The notes: a model not told the origin generated them from the letters alone. A stretch of DNA of 64,000 nucleotides from Polynucleobacter sp. JS-JIR-5-A7 (GCF_018687935.1 NZ_CP061308.1:242048-306047), one strand, 5' to 3'. Shown: positions 33,312-42,270, counted from the stretch's first letter. Numbers and translations are program-made.

Positions 33312-34526
33312 ATGTCGGAAATATCAAGGGAAATTCTGTCTGTCGGCGATCTAAACCGCGCCATTGCACAATCTTTGGAAGATCGTTTCGATACTGTTTG
33401 GGTTAGCGGGGAGATTTCGAACTTTAAGGCCTATGACAGTGGGCACTGGTATTTCTCATTAAAGGATGAGGAAGGTCAAATTCGCTGTGTGATGTTCCGT
33501 GGCCGTAATGGCCAAGTTGGCTTTATGCCGCAAGCGGGAGATTTGGTCGAAGTCAGCGCCAGTTTAGGCATGTATGTTCCTAGAGGCGATATTCAACTGA
33601 CGATCCAAACTTTACGGCGTGCTGGCATGGGCTGTTTGTATGAGGCATTTTTAAAGCTCAAAGCCAAACTCGCAAAAGAAGGTTTATTTGATGAGGATCG
33701 CAAACGAGAGATCCCAACACACCCAAGAGCCATTGGCATTATTACTTCGCCACAAGCAGCCGCATTAAAGGATGTTCTAAGCACCTTGGCAAGACGCGCG
33801 CCGCACATTCCGATTGTCATTTACCCAACCCTGGTGCAAGGCTCGGATGCGCCTGCAGGAATCATTGCTGCACTCAAGGCTGCAGAGAAAGAGCAGGCAG
33901 TAGATGTAATCTTATTAGTGCGTGGCGGAGGTAGCATTGAAGACCTCTGGGCGTTTAATGATGAACAGTTAGCATATGCAATCGCGGGCTCCTCCATTCC
34001 AGTAGTGAGTGGAGTTGGGCATGAAACGGATTTCACGATCGCAGACTTTGTAGCTGATTTACGTGCACCAACCCCGACCGGAGCTGCTGAGCTGGCGGCT
34101 CCACGCAGAGATCAAATGCTGCAAGAGCTTGATGCAATCATGCAAGCCTTGTTACAGCGCATCAATCAACGGGTAGAGCGTGAGGCACAAACACTGGATC
34201 AATTAGCATTAAGATTAAGTCACGCCTTACCAAATCCAGATAGGATGCGAGAGCAAATGACAGGTTGGCAACAGCGCCTGAATCAAGCCTGGGCTGTGCG
34301 CGTGGAAAACTGGAAACGTAATCAAATGCACTATCAATCCCAGTTAGAAATGCTGAATCCTCAAAGAACTTTAGAGCGTGGTTATGCCGTTATCCTGAAT
34401 GTCAATGAAGGTCTTCACGTAGCCCGCAAGCCAGGAGATCTCCACACTGCAACTGAATATGAAATACGTTTAGCCGAGGGCGCAGCAGCAGTACAGTTTG
34501 AAAAAGTATCTTCTCTGAAAGATTAG
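33312..34526 (+). CDS. xseA: exodeoxyribonuclease VII large subunit
   Basis: Degrades single-stranded DNA as the large subunit of exonuclease VII with XseB. The N-terminal OB-fold domain (about residues 1-105, FDTVWVSGEISNFKAYDSGH and HWYFSLKDE) is followed by the catalytic core with RGGGSIEDLWAFNDE and GVGHETDFTI near residues 200-240, then a coiled-coil stretch. The length of 404 residues is normal. GGAGCGAAGAG lies before the ATG. It converges on murB with an 18-base gap. Confidence 0.96.
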   Translation: MSEISREILSVGDLNRAIAQSLEDRFDTVWVSGEISNFKAYDSGHWYFSLKDEEGQIRCVMFRGRNGQVGFMPQAGDLVEVSASLGMYVPRGDIQLTIQTLRRAGMGCLYEAFLKLKAKLAKEGLFDEDRKREIPTHPRAIGIITSPQAAALKDVLSTLARRAPHIPIVIYPTLVQGSDAPAGIIAALKAAEKEQAVDVILLVRGGGSIEDLWAFNDEQLAYAIAGSSIPVVSGVGHETDFTIADFVADLRAPTPTGAAELAAPRRDQMLQELDAIMQALLQRINQRVEREAQTLDQLALRLSHALPNPDRMREQMTGWQQRLNQAWAVRVENWKRNQMHYQSQLEMLNPQRTLERGYAVILNVNEGLHVARKPGDLHTATEYEIRLAEGAAAVQFEKVSSLKD

Positions 34527-34544
34527 GTGGAACTCATACAAGAA

Positions 34545-35582
34545 CTAAAGGATATTGGGCTCAATATCGAGGCTCACACCAAACTCTTTGCGAACTTTAT
34601 CTTGAATGCATTTTGCAAGCCCCAAAATATCTTCTGCTGTGCCATTACCATGATTCACTAGTACTAAGGCTTGCTTTTCATACACGCCCACATCGCCCAT
34701 GCGCCGACCTTTAAAGCCGCATTGATCAATGAGCCAGCCAGCAGCTAATTTACGCTTACCCGCAGCATCAGGATAGGAAACTAAGCCTGGATGTTTTTGA
34801 AGCAAAGTCTCGTATTGTTCATTTGGAACAATTGGGTTTTGAAAGAAGCTACCGGCATTGCCAATCACCTTGGGATCAGGCAACTTATGTGTGCGAATCT
34901 TGCAAACCGCCAAAAAGACATCTTCTGAGCTTGGGGACGAGTTTTTTGAAAACTGTTTTGCTAAATCTGCGTAATGAATACGTGCATGCCATAGTTTGGG
35001 GATTTTAAAAACGACCTTTGTCACGATATAGTGATGGGGATTTTTCTTGAAGTAGCTATCGCGATATGCAAACTGGCAGGCATCTTTTGTAAGCGTGACA
35101 AAGGCATGACTTTTAGAATCAAAAGCTTCAACAGAATCAATGTACTCGCCTATCTCAACACCATAAGCGCCAATATTCTGAATGGGTGCAGCACCAACTG
35201 TGCCCGGTATAAGGGCTAGGTTTTCTAGACCCGGTAAATCATTCTCCAAGGTCCAGGCAACGAATTCATGCCAGTTCACTCCGCCGCCAACGGCTATTAA
35301 AGTTGAGCTTGCATCAGCAGTAATTATCTGCTGACCGGTGATATTCATGAGTAAGGTTGCGCCAGGTAGAACCTTGGGTAGGATGACGTTACTACCCCCG
35401 CCGAGCACTCGCCAAGTCAATTGCTTCTCGGCAATTTCTTGCATTATCCCTGAAATTTGATCTGTGGCGGTAATTTCGTAGGCCAGTTCTGCGCTGGCAT
35501 CAAACCCAAAGGTATTGCGATCCTGAAGATCGAGGTTTGGGCTCGATTTTGGGTGTGAGGATGCATTCTGGCCAGAGTTCAT
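34545..35582 (-). CDS. murB: UDP-N-acetylenolpyruvoylglucosamine reductase
   Basis: FAD- and NADPH-dependent second step of UDP-MurNAc synthesis. The FAD-binding N-terminal half has LGGGSNVILP near residue 60 and the pattern LENLALIPGTVGAAPIQNIG near residue 118. The substrate-binding segment includes GNAGSFFQNPIV and AAGWLIDQCGFKG; the Ser of GSFF is the catalytic proton donor in the family. At 345 residues it is a type I MurB with the extra C-terminal part. It is divergent from the YajQ gene. Confidence 0.95.
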   Translation of the reverse strand: MNSGQNASSHPKSSPNLDLQDRNTFGFDASAELAYEITATDQISGIMQEIAEKQLTWRVLGGGSNVILPKVLPGATLLMNITGQQIITADASSTLIAVGGGVNWHEFVAWTLENDLPGLENLALIPGTVGAAPIQNIGAYGVEIGEYIDSVEAFDSKSHAFVTLTKDACQFAYRDSYFKKNPHHYIVTKVVFKIPKLWHARIHYADLAKQFSKNSSPSSEDVFLAVCKIRTHKLPDPKVIGNAGSFFQNPIVPNEQYETLLQKHPGLVSYPDAAGKRKLAAGWLIDQCGFKGRRMGDVGVYEKQALVLVNHGNGTAEDILGLAKCIQDKVRKEFGVSLDIEPNIL

Positions 35583-35661
35583 GCCACAATCTTATTCGAA
35601 TGTTTGCCAAGTGCGCAGATAATTAAAGATGTTACGTAATTGAATAAATAGGGAGTAAAAA

Positions 35662-36147
35662 ATGCCTTCATTTGACGTGGTTTGCGAGCCGGACATGATT
35701 GAGCTGAAAAATGCGATTGAGCAATCTAATAAAGAGATTAGCAATCGCTTTGACTTTAAGGGTTCTGATAGTCGCGTAGAACAAAAAGATGAAACTCTCA
35801 TCTTATTTGGTGATGATGACTTTAAATTGGGTCAAGTACGGGATGTGCTCTTTGGCAAGATGGCTAAGCGCAATGTAGATGTGCGTTATCTGAAAGATGA
35901 TAAAAAAGAAACTATTGGTAGCGATAAGCGTAAGCAAACCATGAAGATTCAAAAAGGCATCACTTCGGAGCTTGCTAAAAAAGTAGTCCGCATTATTAAA
36001 GATAGCAAAATCAAAGTGCAAGCGAGTATTCAGGGTGATGCGGTTCGTATCACTGGTGCAAAGCGAGATGATCTGCAAGCAACGATGGCTCTACTTAAAA
36101 AAGACGTGACCGAAGCGCCATTGGGCTTTAATAATTTCCGTGACTAA
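35662..36147 (+). CDS. YajQ-family cyclic di-GMP-binding protein
   Basis: A 161-residue protein with the full YajQ pattern: MPSFDVVCEPDMIELKNAI at the start, SNRFDFKGSD, KRKQTMKIQKGITSELAKK, and ITGAKRDDLQATMALL toward the end. The family has two ferredoxin-like repeats and includes c-di-GMP-binding members acting with transcription regulators. Nothing is missing. The gap before it (79 bases) is divergent from murB, and a GGGAG sequence precedes the ATG. Confidence 0.92.
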   Translation: MPSFDVVCEPDMIELKNAIEQSNKEISNRFDFKGSDSRVEQKDETLILFGDDDFKLGQVRDVLFGKMAKRNVDVRYLKDDKKETIGSDKRKQTMKIQKGITSELAKKVVRIIKDSKIKVQASIQGDAVRITGAKRDDLQATMALLKKDVTEAPLGFNNFRD

Positions 36148-36180
36148 CGCTAGGCTGGCGAGCCTCTAAAGACCATTTGC

Positions 36181-36217
36181 TTGTTAAGTTAATGTATATT
36201 ATGATAATATACTTTTA
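36181..36217 (+). promoter_or_regulatory. predicted brnT promoter and palindromic operator
   Basis: A -35-like TTGTTA (36181-36186) and -10-like GATAAT (36203-36208), 16 bases apart, lie directly upstream of brnT. A perfect palindrome, GTATATTAT-G-ATAATATAC (36194-36212), covers the -10 element. It ends five bases before the ATG, so a bound repressor would block transcription. No Shine-Dalgarno sequence fits between the likely start site (about 36215) and the ATG. Confidence 0.65.
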
Positions 36218-36517
36218 ATGATAGATCTTCATCAAATAGCGGGGTTTCAGTGGGATGCAGGAAATGCCTATAAGAGCCAAGATAAGCATGGAGTTACTCA
36301 GGTTGAGGCTGAAGAAATATTTTTTAATCAGCCTTTATTAATTTCGGGTGATGAAAAGCATAGCGAGGAAGAGCGGCGATATCTTGCACTTGGAGTCACT
36401 AGCGCAAAAGTGCCGTTGTCTGTAGTGTTTACTTTGCGCAAAAAGGGAACCTTAATTAGAGTGGTTTCTGCAAGACCAATGAGAAAAAAAGAAAGGGCGT
36501 TTTATGAAAAAGCCTAA
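36218..36517 (+). CDS. brnT: BrnT-family toxin of a type II toxin-antitoxin pair
   Basis: A 99-residue protein of the BrnT family, a RelE-like fold that inhibits translation by RNA cleavage. The family's opening FQWDAGNAYKSQDKHGVTQ and EEIFFNQPL segment are visible, with ERRYLALGVTS and the C-terminal RVVSARPMRKKERAFYE that ends family members. It overlaps brnA by 14 bases, the usual toxin-first BrnTA order. Expression is likely controlled by the palindrome at the promoter. Toxicity itself is inferred from family. Confidence 0.88.
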   Translation: MIDLHQIAGFQWDAGNAYKSQDKHGVTQVEAEEIFFNQPLLISGDEKHSEEERRYLALGVTSAKVPLSVVFTLRKKGTLIRVVSARPMRKKERAFYEKA

Positions 36518-36776
36518 TAAGATTATTCCTAAATTCAAGAACGAAAAAGAAGAGCGTGCTTTTTGGGAAAAAAATGATGCCTCAGATTATTTTGATCTGT
36601 CCAAGGCAACAAAAGTGACGATGCCAAATCTTAAGCCTTCAACGGCCTCAATTTCTTTGCGCCTATCTCAGAGCGTTCTAGAGAATATTAAATTACAGGC
36701 AAATAAGTTGGATGTGCCTTATCAGTCCCTGATGAAAGTTTGGCTAGCTGAAAAGTTGGAAGAGGCTACTAAGTAA
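36504..36776 (+). CDS. brnA: BrnA-type antitoxin with ribbon-helix-helix domain
   Basis: A 90-residue partner of the preceding toxin. The N-terminal region (about 1-45) contains KFKNEKEERAFWEKNDASDYF, the BrnT-neutralising element of BrnA/CopG-type antitoxins. The C-terminal part has a ribbon-helix-helix-like segment: SISLRLSQSVLENIKLQANK, with a helical stretch after it that would dimerise and bind the palindrome upstream of brnT. The start overlaps the toxin's end, ensuring coupling. The pair sits between yajQ and xerD, probably an insertion. Confidence 0.85.
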   Translation: MKKPNKIIPKFKNEKEERAFWEKNDASDYFDLSKATKVTMPNLKPSTASISLRLSQSVLENIKLQANKLDVPYQSLMKVWLAEKLEEATK

Positions 36777-36820
36777 TCTGGAGGTGCCCCTTTGCTTTTT
36801 GCCAAAAAATCTCATCTACT

Positions 36821-37741
36821 ATGACCCCTAAAGGTCAAATACACCCAGCAAGCGAAGAGGCGATAGAGCGCTTTTGTGATGCTTGCTGGTTAGAGGATGG
36901 TCTGGCAAAGAACAGTCTGTCTGCTTATCGAAGGGATTTGTTGCTATTAGCGCAATGGCTGTATCAGCAATCTGGCGCTGATTTATACTCGGTTCAAGAA
37001 AAAGATCTCACTGCCTATATAGCGCATCGTAGAGCAGACAAGGCAACTACCGCCAATCGACGACTTACGGTTTTCAAACGTTTTTATCGTCACGCCTTAC
37101 GCATCAACTTAGTCAAGAGCGATCCATGTATTGGATTGCGCGCTGCAAAGCAAGCATTACGTTTTCCAAAGACGCTGAGCGAAGATCAGGTCACCGCTTT
37201 ACTTAATGCACCTGATATAGAAACTCCGCTGGGTTTACGTGATCGTACGATGTTTGAACTCATGTATGCCTCTGGCTTACGTGTCTCAGAAATTGTTTCT
37301 CTTAAGACGGTTGCCATGGGTTTGAATGAGGGCGTCGTACGTGTCGTCAACGGCAAAGGCGGTAAAGAACGTTTAGTGCCTTTTGGTGGCGAAGCGGGGC
37401 AGTGGTTAAGAAGATATCTTGCAGAAGCTCGTACACCACTTCTTGAGGGCAAAACGACTGATGCGGTGTTTGTGGGACGCCATACTGGCACAGGCTTAAC
37501 AAGACAAGCTTTTTGGGCTCTGATTAAGCGTTATGCAACTATTGCCAATATCCCCGTTGCACTATCGCCCCATACTCTTCGGCATGCTTTTGCAACGCAC
37601 CTACTCAATCATGGTGCTGACTTGAGGGTGGTGCAATTATTACTGGGGCATGCAGACATTTCGACTACGCAGATTTATACCCACGTAGCTAGAGAGCGCC
37701 TTAAATCGATTCATCAGCAGCATCACCCACGTGGTTCATGA
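36821..37741 (+). CDS. xerD: site-specific tyrosine recombinase XerD
   Basis: Resolves chromosome dimers at dif with XerC. The core-binding domain occupies about residues 15-100 and the catalytic domain follows. The catalytic residues are Arg154 (SGLRVSE), Lys179 (NGKGGKER), His251 and Arg254 (HTLRHAFATH), His277 (LGHADIS) and nucleophile Tyr286 (QIYTHV). At 306 residues the length is typical. No dif-like site was identified in the window. It is not associated with mobile DNA here; plsY follows after 31 bases. Confidence 0.95.
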   Translation: MTPKGQIHPASEEAIERFCDACWLEDGLAKNSLSAYRRDLLLLAQWLYQQSGADLYSVQEKDLTAYIAHRRADKATTANRRLTVFKRFYRHALRINLVKSDPCIGLRAAKQALRFPKTLSEDQVTALLNAPDIETPLGLRDRTMFELMYASGLRVSEIVSLKTVAMGLNEGVVRVVNGKGGKERLVPFGGEAGQWLRRYLAEARTPLLEGKTTDAVFVGRHTGTGLTRQAFWALIKRYATIANIPVALSPHTLRHAFATHLLNHGADLRVVQLLLGHADISTTQIYTHVARERLKSIHQQHHPRGS

Positions 37742-37772
37742 TTAGAATGCTAAAAGTGTTTAAGATGGCGTT

Positions 37773-38405
37773 ATGACTTTAACCTTAGACCTGTTGTTGA
37801 TTCCGCTTGCCTATCTGATCGGCTCTATTTCATTTGCCGTGGTAGTCAGTAAGTTCATGAACCTACCTGATCCACACTCTTATGGTTCTGGCAATCCGGG
37901 GGCTACTAATGTGCTACGAACAGGCAATAAATTAGCAGCTGGGCTCACTTTTCTTGGAGATGCTCTTAAAGGTTATTTTGCGGTGATGCTGGCTCGACTT
38001 TTGTTGGGCGATCAATCGCTCACTTCTTCCTTGGGTTCATGGGTGCTGTGTGGTGTAGTGCTTGCCGTTTTCTTGGGGCATCTGTTTCCAATCTTTCATG
38101 GCTTTAAAGGTGGCAAAGGCGTTGCTACCGCATGCGGTATTTTGTTTGGCGTAAATGTGATCCTTGGTGTCGCTACTCTTGGTACTTGGATCATCGTGGC
38201 TGTATTCATGCGCTACTCTTCTTTAGCCGCTTTGGCTGCTGCCGTATTTGGCCCCATTTATTTTGTATTTTTGTTTGGCTTCCAGCCAATGGGTATATCA
38301 CTCTTAGTGGTGTGTCTACTTTTAATCTGGCGTCATCGAAGTAATATCCAAAATTTACTCAACGGCACAGAAAGTCGTATTGGTTCAAAAAAGAATAAAA
38401 CCTAA
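37773..38405 (+). CDS. plsY: glycerol-3-phosphate acyltransferase PlsY
   Basis: Inner-membrane enzyme transferring acyl groups from acyl-phosphate to glycerol 3-phosphate, first step in phospholipid synthesis. SISFAVVVSK, the DPHSYGSGNPGATNVLR motif, and GHLFPIFHGFKGGKGVAT carry the conserved active-site loops. About five membrane helices are visible in 210 residues, a normal length. A basic C-terminal tail (GSKKNKT) ends the protein. The gene probably reads with the MAPEG gene 28 bases downstream. Confidence 0.95.
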   Translation: MTLTLDLLLIPLAYLIGSISFAVVVSKFMNLPDPHSYGSGNPGATNVLRTGNKLAAGLTFLGDALKGYFAVMLARLLLGDQSLTSSLGSWVLCGVVLAVFLGHLFPIFHGFKGGKGVATACGILFGVNVILGVATLGTWIIVAVFMRYSSLAALAAAVFGPIYFVFLFGFQPMGISLLVVCLLLIWRHRSNIQNLLNGTESRIGSKKNKT

Positions 38406-38433
38406 AGAGCCCAACAGTAGATAAGGAGAAAAA

Positions 38434-38805
38434 ATGACTATTGCATATGCTTGTGTCTTATTCATGGGTTTATTTCCCTATGTTGCTGCGGGCATTGCCA
38501 AAAAAGGTTTTGATCAATATGACAACAGCATGCCAAGGCAATGGCTCGCTAAGCAAACTGGTTTTAGGGCAAGAGCCAACGCAGCTCAAGCCAACCTTTT
38601 TGAATCTCTCCCCCTCTTTTTTGCGGCGGTGATGATCGCATCTATAAACAATGCGCCGCAAGCAAGAATAGATTTGCTTGCGATTGGCTTTGTAATTGCT
38701 CGTATTGCATATTTAATTTGTTATATCGCCAATTGGCCCTCCACAAGATCAATCGTTTGGCTGTTGGGGTTAGTTTGTGCCGTCGCAATATTTTTCCAGA
38801 TCTAA
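38434..38805 (+). CDS. MAPEG-family membrane protein
   Basis: A 123-residue, four-helix membrane protein of the MAPEG group, whose members include glutathione S-transferases; the bacterial role is unknown. The conserved segment RANAAQANLFESLPLFFAAV (about residues 47-66) includes the Glu-x2-Pro motif. AAGGAG stands six bases before the ATG. It lies between plsY and folE without an evident functional link. Confidence 0.8.
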   Translation: MTIAYACVLFMGLFPYVAAGIAKKGFDQYDNSMPRQWLAKQTGFRARANAAQANLFESLPLFFAAVMIASINNAPQARIDLLAIGFVIARIAYLICYIANWPSTRSIVWLLGLVCAVAIFFQI

Positions 38806-38820
38806 ATAAGATAAAAAAAC

Positions 38821-39573
38821 ATGGCAACCAAAAAAACTACTCTGACTGCACCAGCCAAGAAGGCTATAAAAAAATCTAACAATGAGAAGGAAGATTCAGG
38901 TCTTCCTCTTTCCGTTGTAATCCGTCGCCGAATAGAGGTGCAGAAAGCGCGCTTTAATGCAAATGACAATATTGCAGCTTTTATTAAACCAGGTGAGCTA
39001 GAGCGTCTAGTTGATGAAGTTTCTGAAAAGATGCAGGCTGTATTAGAGAGCTTGGTCATAGATACACAAAATGATCACAACACCAGAAATACCAGCCAGC
39101 GCGTAGCTAAGATGTATGTGCAAGAAGTATTCAATGGCCGTTACGTTGAGCAGCCCACTTTAACGAAGTTTCCGAACGTGAGCCGCTTAAATGAGCTCAT
39201 GATTATTGGTCCAATTACCGTACGAAGTGCATGCTCTCATCATTTATGCCCCATCATGGGCCGCATTTGGATTGGTGTTTTACCCAGTAAGGAGTCTGCA
39301 TTAATTGGTTTATCCAAATACTCTCGCTTAACTGAGTGGGTCATGTGTAGACCGCAAATTCAGGAAGAAGCTGTAGTGGAGTTGGCTGATATGCTCGAGA
39401 AAAAAATTAAGCCAGTTGGTGTTGCAGTGGTCATGGATGCCGATCATTTTTGCATGCAGTGGCGCGGTGTAAAAGATCGTGACTCCAAGATGATCAATAG
39501 CGTGATGCGAGGGGCTTTCTTAAAAGACTCCAACCTGCGCCGTGAATTCCTGGCCCTCATTGACCGAAAATAA
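38821..39573 (+). CDS. folE: GTP cyclohydrolase I
   Basis: Converts GTP to dihydroneopterin triphosphate, the first step of folate synthesis. SRLNELMIIG, the zinc-binding RSACSHHLCPIMG, SKYSRLTEWVMCRPQIQE and VMDADHFCMQWRGVKD with the third ligand Cys are all intact. The N-terminal 45 residues are a Lys/Ala-rich extension atypical of the E. coli enzyme. At 250 residues the protein is otherwise normal. This is cyclohydrolase I and does not replace the missing GTP cyclohydrolase II function of the RibBX protein. Confidence 0.95.
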   Translation: MATKKTTLTAPAKKAIKKSNNEKEDSGLPLSVVIRRRIEVQKARFNANDNIAAFIKPGELERLVDEVSEKMQAVLESLVIDTQNDHNTRNTSQRVAKMYVQEVFNGRYVEQPTLTKFPNVSRLNELMIIGPITVRSACSHHLCPIMGRIWIGVLPSKESALIGLSKYSRLTEWVMCRPQIQEEAVVELADMLEKKIKPVGVAVVMDADHFCMQWRGVKDRDSKMINSVMRGAFLKDSNLRREFLALIDRK

Positions 39574-39586
39574 TCAGAGGCCATCG

Positions 39587-39793
39587 GTGCTTCGAATTCT
39601 CTTTATGGTTTTATTGGTTGCAATAGTCTGTTCTTGCGGCGCCATCCCAGATAAAAACATTGACCCCGCTAAAAACAATGTGGCAAATTTTCGAAAAGAT
39701 TTAAAGGAGTGTGGTGAGGATTACCCGGAGCAAGCCTCTGGTGTTCATATTCGTCAGTGGCAAGGATGCATGGAGTTAAAGGGCTGGAAATAG
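39587..39793 (+). CDS. small putative lipoprotein
   Basis: A 68-residue protein from GTG at 39587 (AGAGG seven bases before it). A hydrophobic N-terminal stretch, ILFMVLLVAIVCSCGA, is followed by a polar chain; Cys18 in VCSCG could be the lipidation site, although the residue at -2 is Cys, which is not ideal. Two more Cys (CGEDYPEQ and GCMELKGW) may form a disulphide. It follows folE by 13 bases. Function unknown; similar small proteins with a GCMELKGW-like ending occur as hypothetical envelope proteins. Confidence 0.55.
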   Translation: MLRILFMVLLVAIVCSCGAIPDKNIDPAKNNVANFRKDLKECGEDYPEQASGVHIRQWQGCMELKGWK

Positions 39794-39952
39794 ACAATTG
39801 CTCTTCATTGGTTTGCTGAGAACAATTCTCATCTATATTGATATATAAATCAGGCACTTACGGCTTGTTTGGCAAGCAGAAATAATTCCCACTATGATCA
39901 CCTTAGTTTTAGAAAATGCATATCTTTTACCGCTTTTAATTTTGGAGAATCC

Positions 39953-40231
39953 ATGAAAAATAGTCGTCGCCAATTTATGATTTTGTCTGCTGCTGGTGCC
40001 TGCACATTGGCATTGAACAGCAAGGTTCAAGCTCAAGCAATGGTTGCTGAATCTGATCCACAAGCCAAGGCTTTGAAGTATGTTGCAGTCTCTGACGTTG
40101 CTGGTAAGAATTGCGCTAATTGCGCTCTCTATCAAGGCAAACCAGATTCCGCTGCAGGTGGTTGCGCTTTGTTTGCTGGTAAGCAAGTGGCTGCTAAAGC
40201 CCATTGCAGTGCTTGGGCCAAGAAGGCTTAA
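39953..40231 (+). CDS. high-potential iron-sulfur protein (HiPIP)
   Basis: A periplasmic electron carrier with a [4Fe-4S] cluster. The N-terminus has a Tat-type signal (SRRQFM, then hydrophobic ILSAAGACTLALN and cleavage near VQAQA). The mature domain has the four HiPIP cysteines in CANCALYQGK, GGCALFAG and HCSAWA. The ATG at 39953 with GGAGAA upstream is the right start; the longer frame adds an unlikely stretch. Length is 92 residues before processing. A terminator follows. It likely donates electrons to a bc1- or oxidase-linked chain. Confidence 0.93.
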   Translation: MKNSRRQFMILSAAGACTLALNSKVQAQAMVAESDPQAKALKYVAVSDVAGKNCANCALYQGKPDSAAGGCALFAGKQVAAKAHCSAWAKKA

Positions 40232-40262
40232 CCCTTAGAGTTTTTACTAAGCTAATCTGTAT

Positions 40263-40292
40263 AAAAAAGCCACTCAGTAGAGTGGCTTTTTT
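40263..40292 (+). terminator. Rho-independent terminator after HiPIP
   Basis: AAAAAAGCCACTC, loop AGTA, GAGTGGCTTTTTT forms a perfect 13-pair stem followed by six T (within the right arm) at about 30 bases after the HiPIP stop. The A-rich left flank makes it potentially active on both strands. Confidence 0.9.
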
Positions 40293-40347
40293 ATTGCAAA
40301 CTTTTGGCATGATTTATTCTTGGACTTAAATAGATCGAGAAAATCTT

Positions 40348-42270
40348 TTGAAGTCCAACCATCCTGACCTAATTCATCCTAAATATCGTTCTGATATAGA
40401 TGGATTGCGCGCGATTGCAGTTCTATCGGTTCTCATCTTTCATGCCTTTTCTGAGTGGCTCAGTGGTGGATTTATTGGGGTCGATGTCTTTTTCATCATC
40501 TCGGGCTATCTCATCTCGACCATTATTTTTGTAAATATCAATGAAAGACGATTTAGCTTTGTAGAGTTTTATACCCGCCGGGTTAATCGCATTTTCCCGG
40601 CCCTATTTGTTGTGCTGATTTTTAGTTATGCATTCGGCTGGCTCAATTTGTTAGCAGATGATTTTGCGCAATTAGGAAAACATATCGCAGGTGGCGCAGG
40701 TTTTGTATCCAATCTCGTTTTATGGAATGAGAGTGGTTACTTTGATAAGGCTGCTGAGCTAAAGCCCTTGCTTCATTTATGGTCCCTAGGGATTGAGGAA
40801 CAGTTTTACTTTGTCTGGCCTCTGGTGATTTTTTTTATTGCTCGTTGGCCCAAAAAAGTATTGCCATTTATTTTGGTGCTTGCTGGCATTTCATTTGGCT
40901 TAAATGTTTTATATATCAACACTAATCCCGTTGCCACTTTTTACTCCCCGATCACTCGGTTTTGGGAGTTGCTCATTGGGTCATTACTTGCTTATCTGAC
41001 AATCTATCGATTATCTGTATTGCAGGTAATTCAGGTAAAGCATCAACACTGGTTATCTGCGCTGGGTTTAGTGCTCATCTTACTTGGATCATTCATTCTC
41101 AATCAAAAGAGCGCTTTTCCGGGTTGGTGGGCCTTGATGCCAACAGTGGGCGCAGCCTTAGTGATTGGTGCAGGAACAAATGCTTGGTGTAATCAAAAAA
41201 TCCTGAGTAGTAAGGTCTTGGTTTGGTTTGGCTTAATTAGCTTTCCTTTGTACTTGTGGCATTGGCCCTTGCTCGCTTTTGCAAGACTGCAGGAAGGTGA
41301 AACCCCCTCCTGGTTATTTCGTGCAGGGCTAGTACTTGTATCCATTGCTTTAGCTTGGCTAACCTATCGTTTTGTCGAGAGACCAATACGCTTTAATGCT
41401 AGCTACCGCACTCATAAAAATATCGCTCTGATATTTTTGATGATTCTTGTTGGCTATTTGGGTTACAACTGCTTTGATCGCAAGGGTATTGCATTTCGCC
41501 ATAAGTTTTTCATGAAAGAAATCTCGGGCTATACCTTTGATAAGGTTGCTGAGCAGCGCCAACGCACTTGCTTTCTCATGGATATTGGCGATGATGTGAA
41601 TAACTTCTCAACGCAGTGTATCCATCAAGATCGCCCTTATAAGCTAGTATTGTGGGGGGACTCGCATGGTGGCTCGATATACCCCGGCTTTAGTGAGCTC
41701 GAAAAAAATAATCCCCAAATCAGTGTCACTCAATTGACTGCTGCCGGTTGTGGCGGACTCATACCAACGGATGAGCAAGGGCCTTTTTGTAAGCGGGCCA
41801 ATGAAGTTGCTTTAAAAGAAATACTCAAACTCAAGCCTAATTTAGTGGTGATTTATAAAGCATGGCATCCATCTTATTTTGCACAGATTGCCCCAACGGT
41901 TGAGATTTTGAAAAAAGACAATATTCAAGTGCTCATCATTGGGCCAACTCCTCGCTGGAAGGATGATTTACCCAAAGTGGTTTACCGTTATTGGAGGAAG
42001 TACAAAGCTTTGCCGCCACCTTACTATTCTGAGTCCTTGGAGCCCGGTATTGAGCAGATGGATCGCGATTTGCGTAAGGTGGCAGAGCAAAATCAAGCTT
42101 TGTATTACTCCGCCTATGATCGACTTTGTAATGCTGACGGATGTTTAAATCGCATTCCTGACACCGATAACGCACTCACTACATTAGATGAGGATCACAT
42201 CACTCCAGCGGCAGGCAGATATATAGTTCAGGGCTTAAATCAAGATATCTTGATCAGGCTGGTGAAGTAA
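40348..42270 (+). CDS. OafA-type O-acyltransferase with SGNH-like C-terminal domain
   Basis: An inner-membrane acyltransferase of the Acyl_transf_3 family, predicted to O-acetylate a surface polysaccharide. The N-terminal half has about ten hydrophobic segments and the family motif YRSDIDGLRAIAVLSVLIFH, with VDVFFIISGYLIS at residues 41-60. The C-terminal half has the SGNH hydrolase pattern: LWGDSHGGSIYPGF near residue 430 and DEDHITPAAG near residue 620, giving the Ser and Asp-His of the triad. At 640 residues it is full-length. TTG is the start. It is the last intact gene before the decayed HPP region. Confidence 0.9.
   Translation: MKSNHPDLIHPKYRSDIDGLRAIAVLSVLIFHAFSEWLSGGFIGVDVFFIISGYLISTIIFVNINERRFSFVEFYTRRVNRIFPALFVVLIFSYAFGWLNLLADDFAQLGKHIAGGAGFVSNLVLWNESGYFDKAAELKPLLHLWSLGIEEQFYFVWPLVIFFIARWPKKVLPFILVLAGISFGLNVLYINTNPVATFYSPITRFWELLIGSLLAYLTIYRLSVLQVIQVKHQHWLSALGLVLILLGSFILNQKSAFPGWWALMPTVGAALVIGAGTNAWCNQKILSSKVLVWFGLISFPLYLWHWPLLAFARLQEGETPSWLFRAGLVLVSIALAWLTYRFVERPIRFNASYRTHKNIALIFLMILVGYLGYNCFDRKGIAFRHKFFMKEISGYTFDKVAEQRQRTCFLMDIGDDVNNFSTQCIHQDRPYKLVLWGDSHGGSIYPGFSELEKNNPQISVTQLTAAGCGGLIPTDEQGPFCKRANEVALKEILKLKPNLVVIYKAWHPSYFAQIAPTVEILKKDNIQVLIIGPTPRWKDDLPKVVYRYWRKYKALPPPYYSESLEPGIEQMDRDLRKVAEQNQALYYSAYDRLCNADGCLNRIPDTDNALTTLDEDHITPAAGRYIVQGLNQDILIRLVK

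Noticed and set aside
33229..33356. 41-codon ORF (starting MRIKQEPVGF) upstream of and overlapping xseA
   Set aside because: It overlaps the start of xseA, has no clear ribosome binding site and no recognisable domain.
36821..37741. mobile-element integrase
   Set aside because: The tyrosine recombinase has full XerD length and motifs and lies among core genes with no attachment repeats, so it is the chromosomal XerD.
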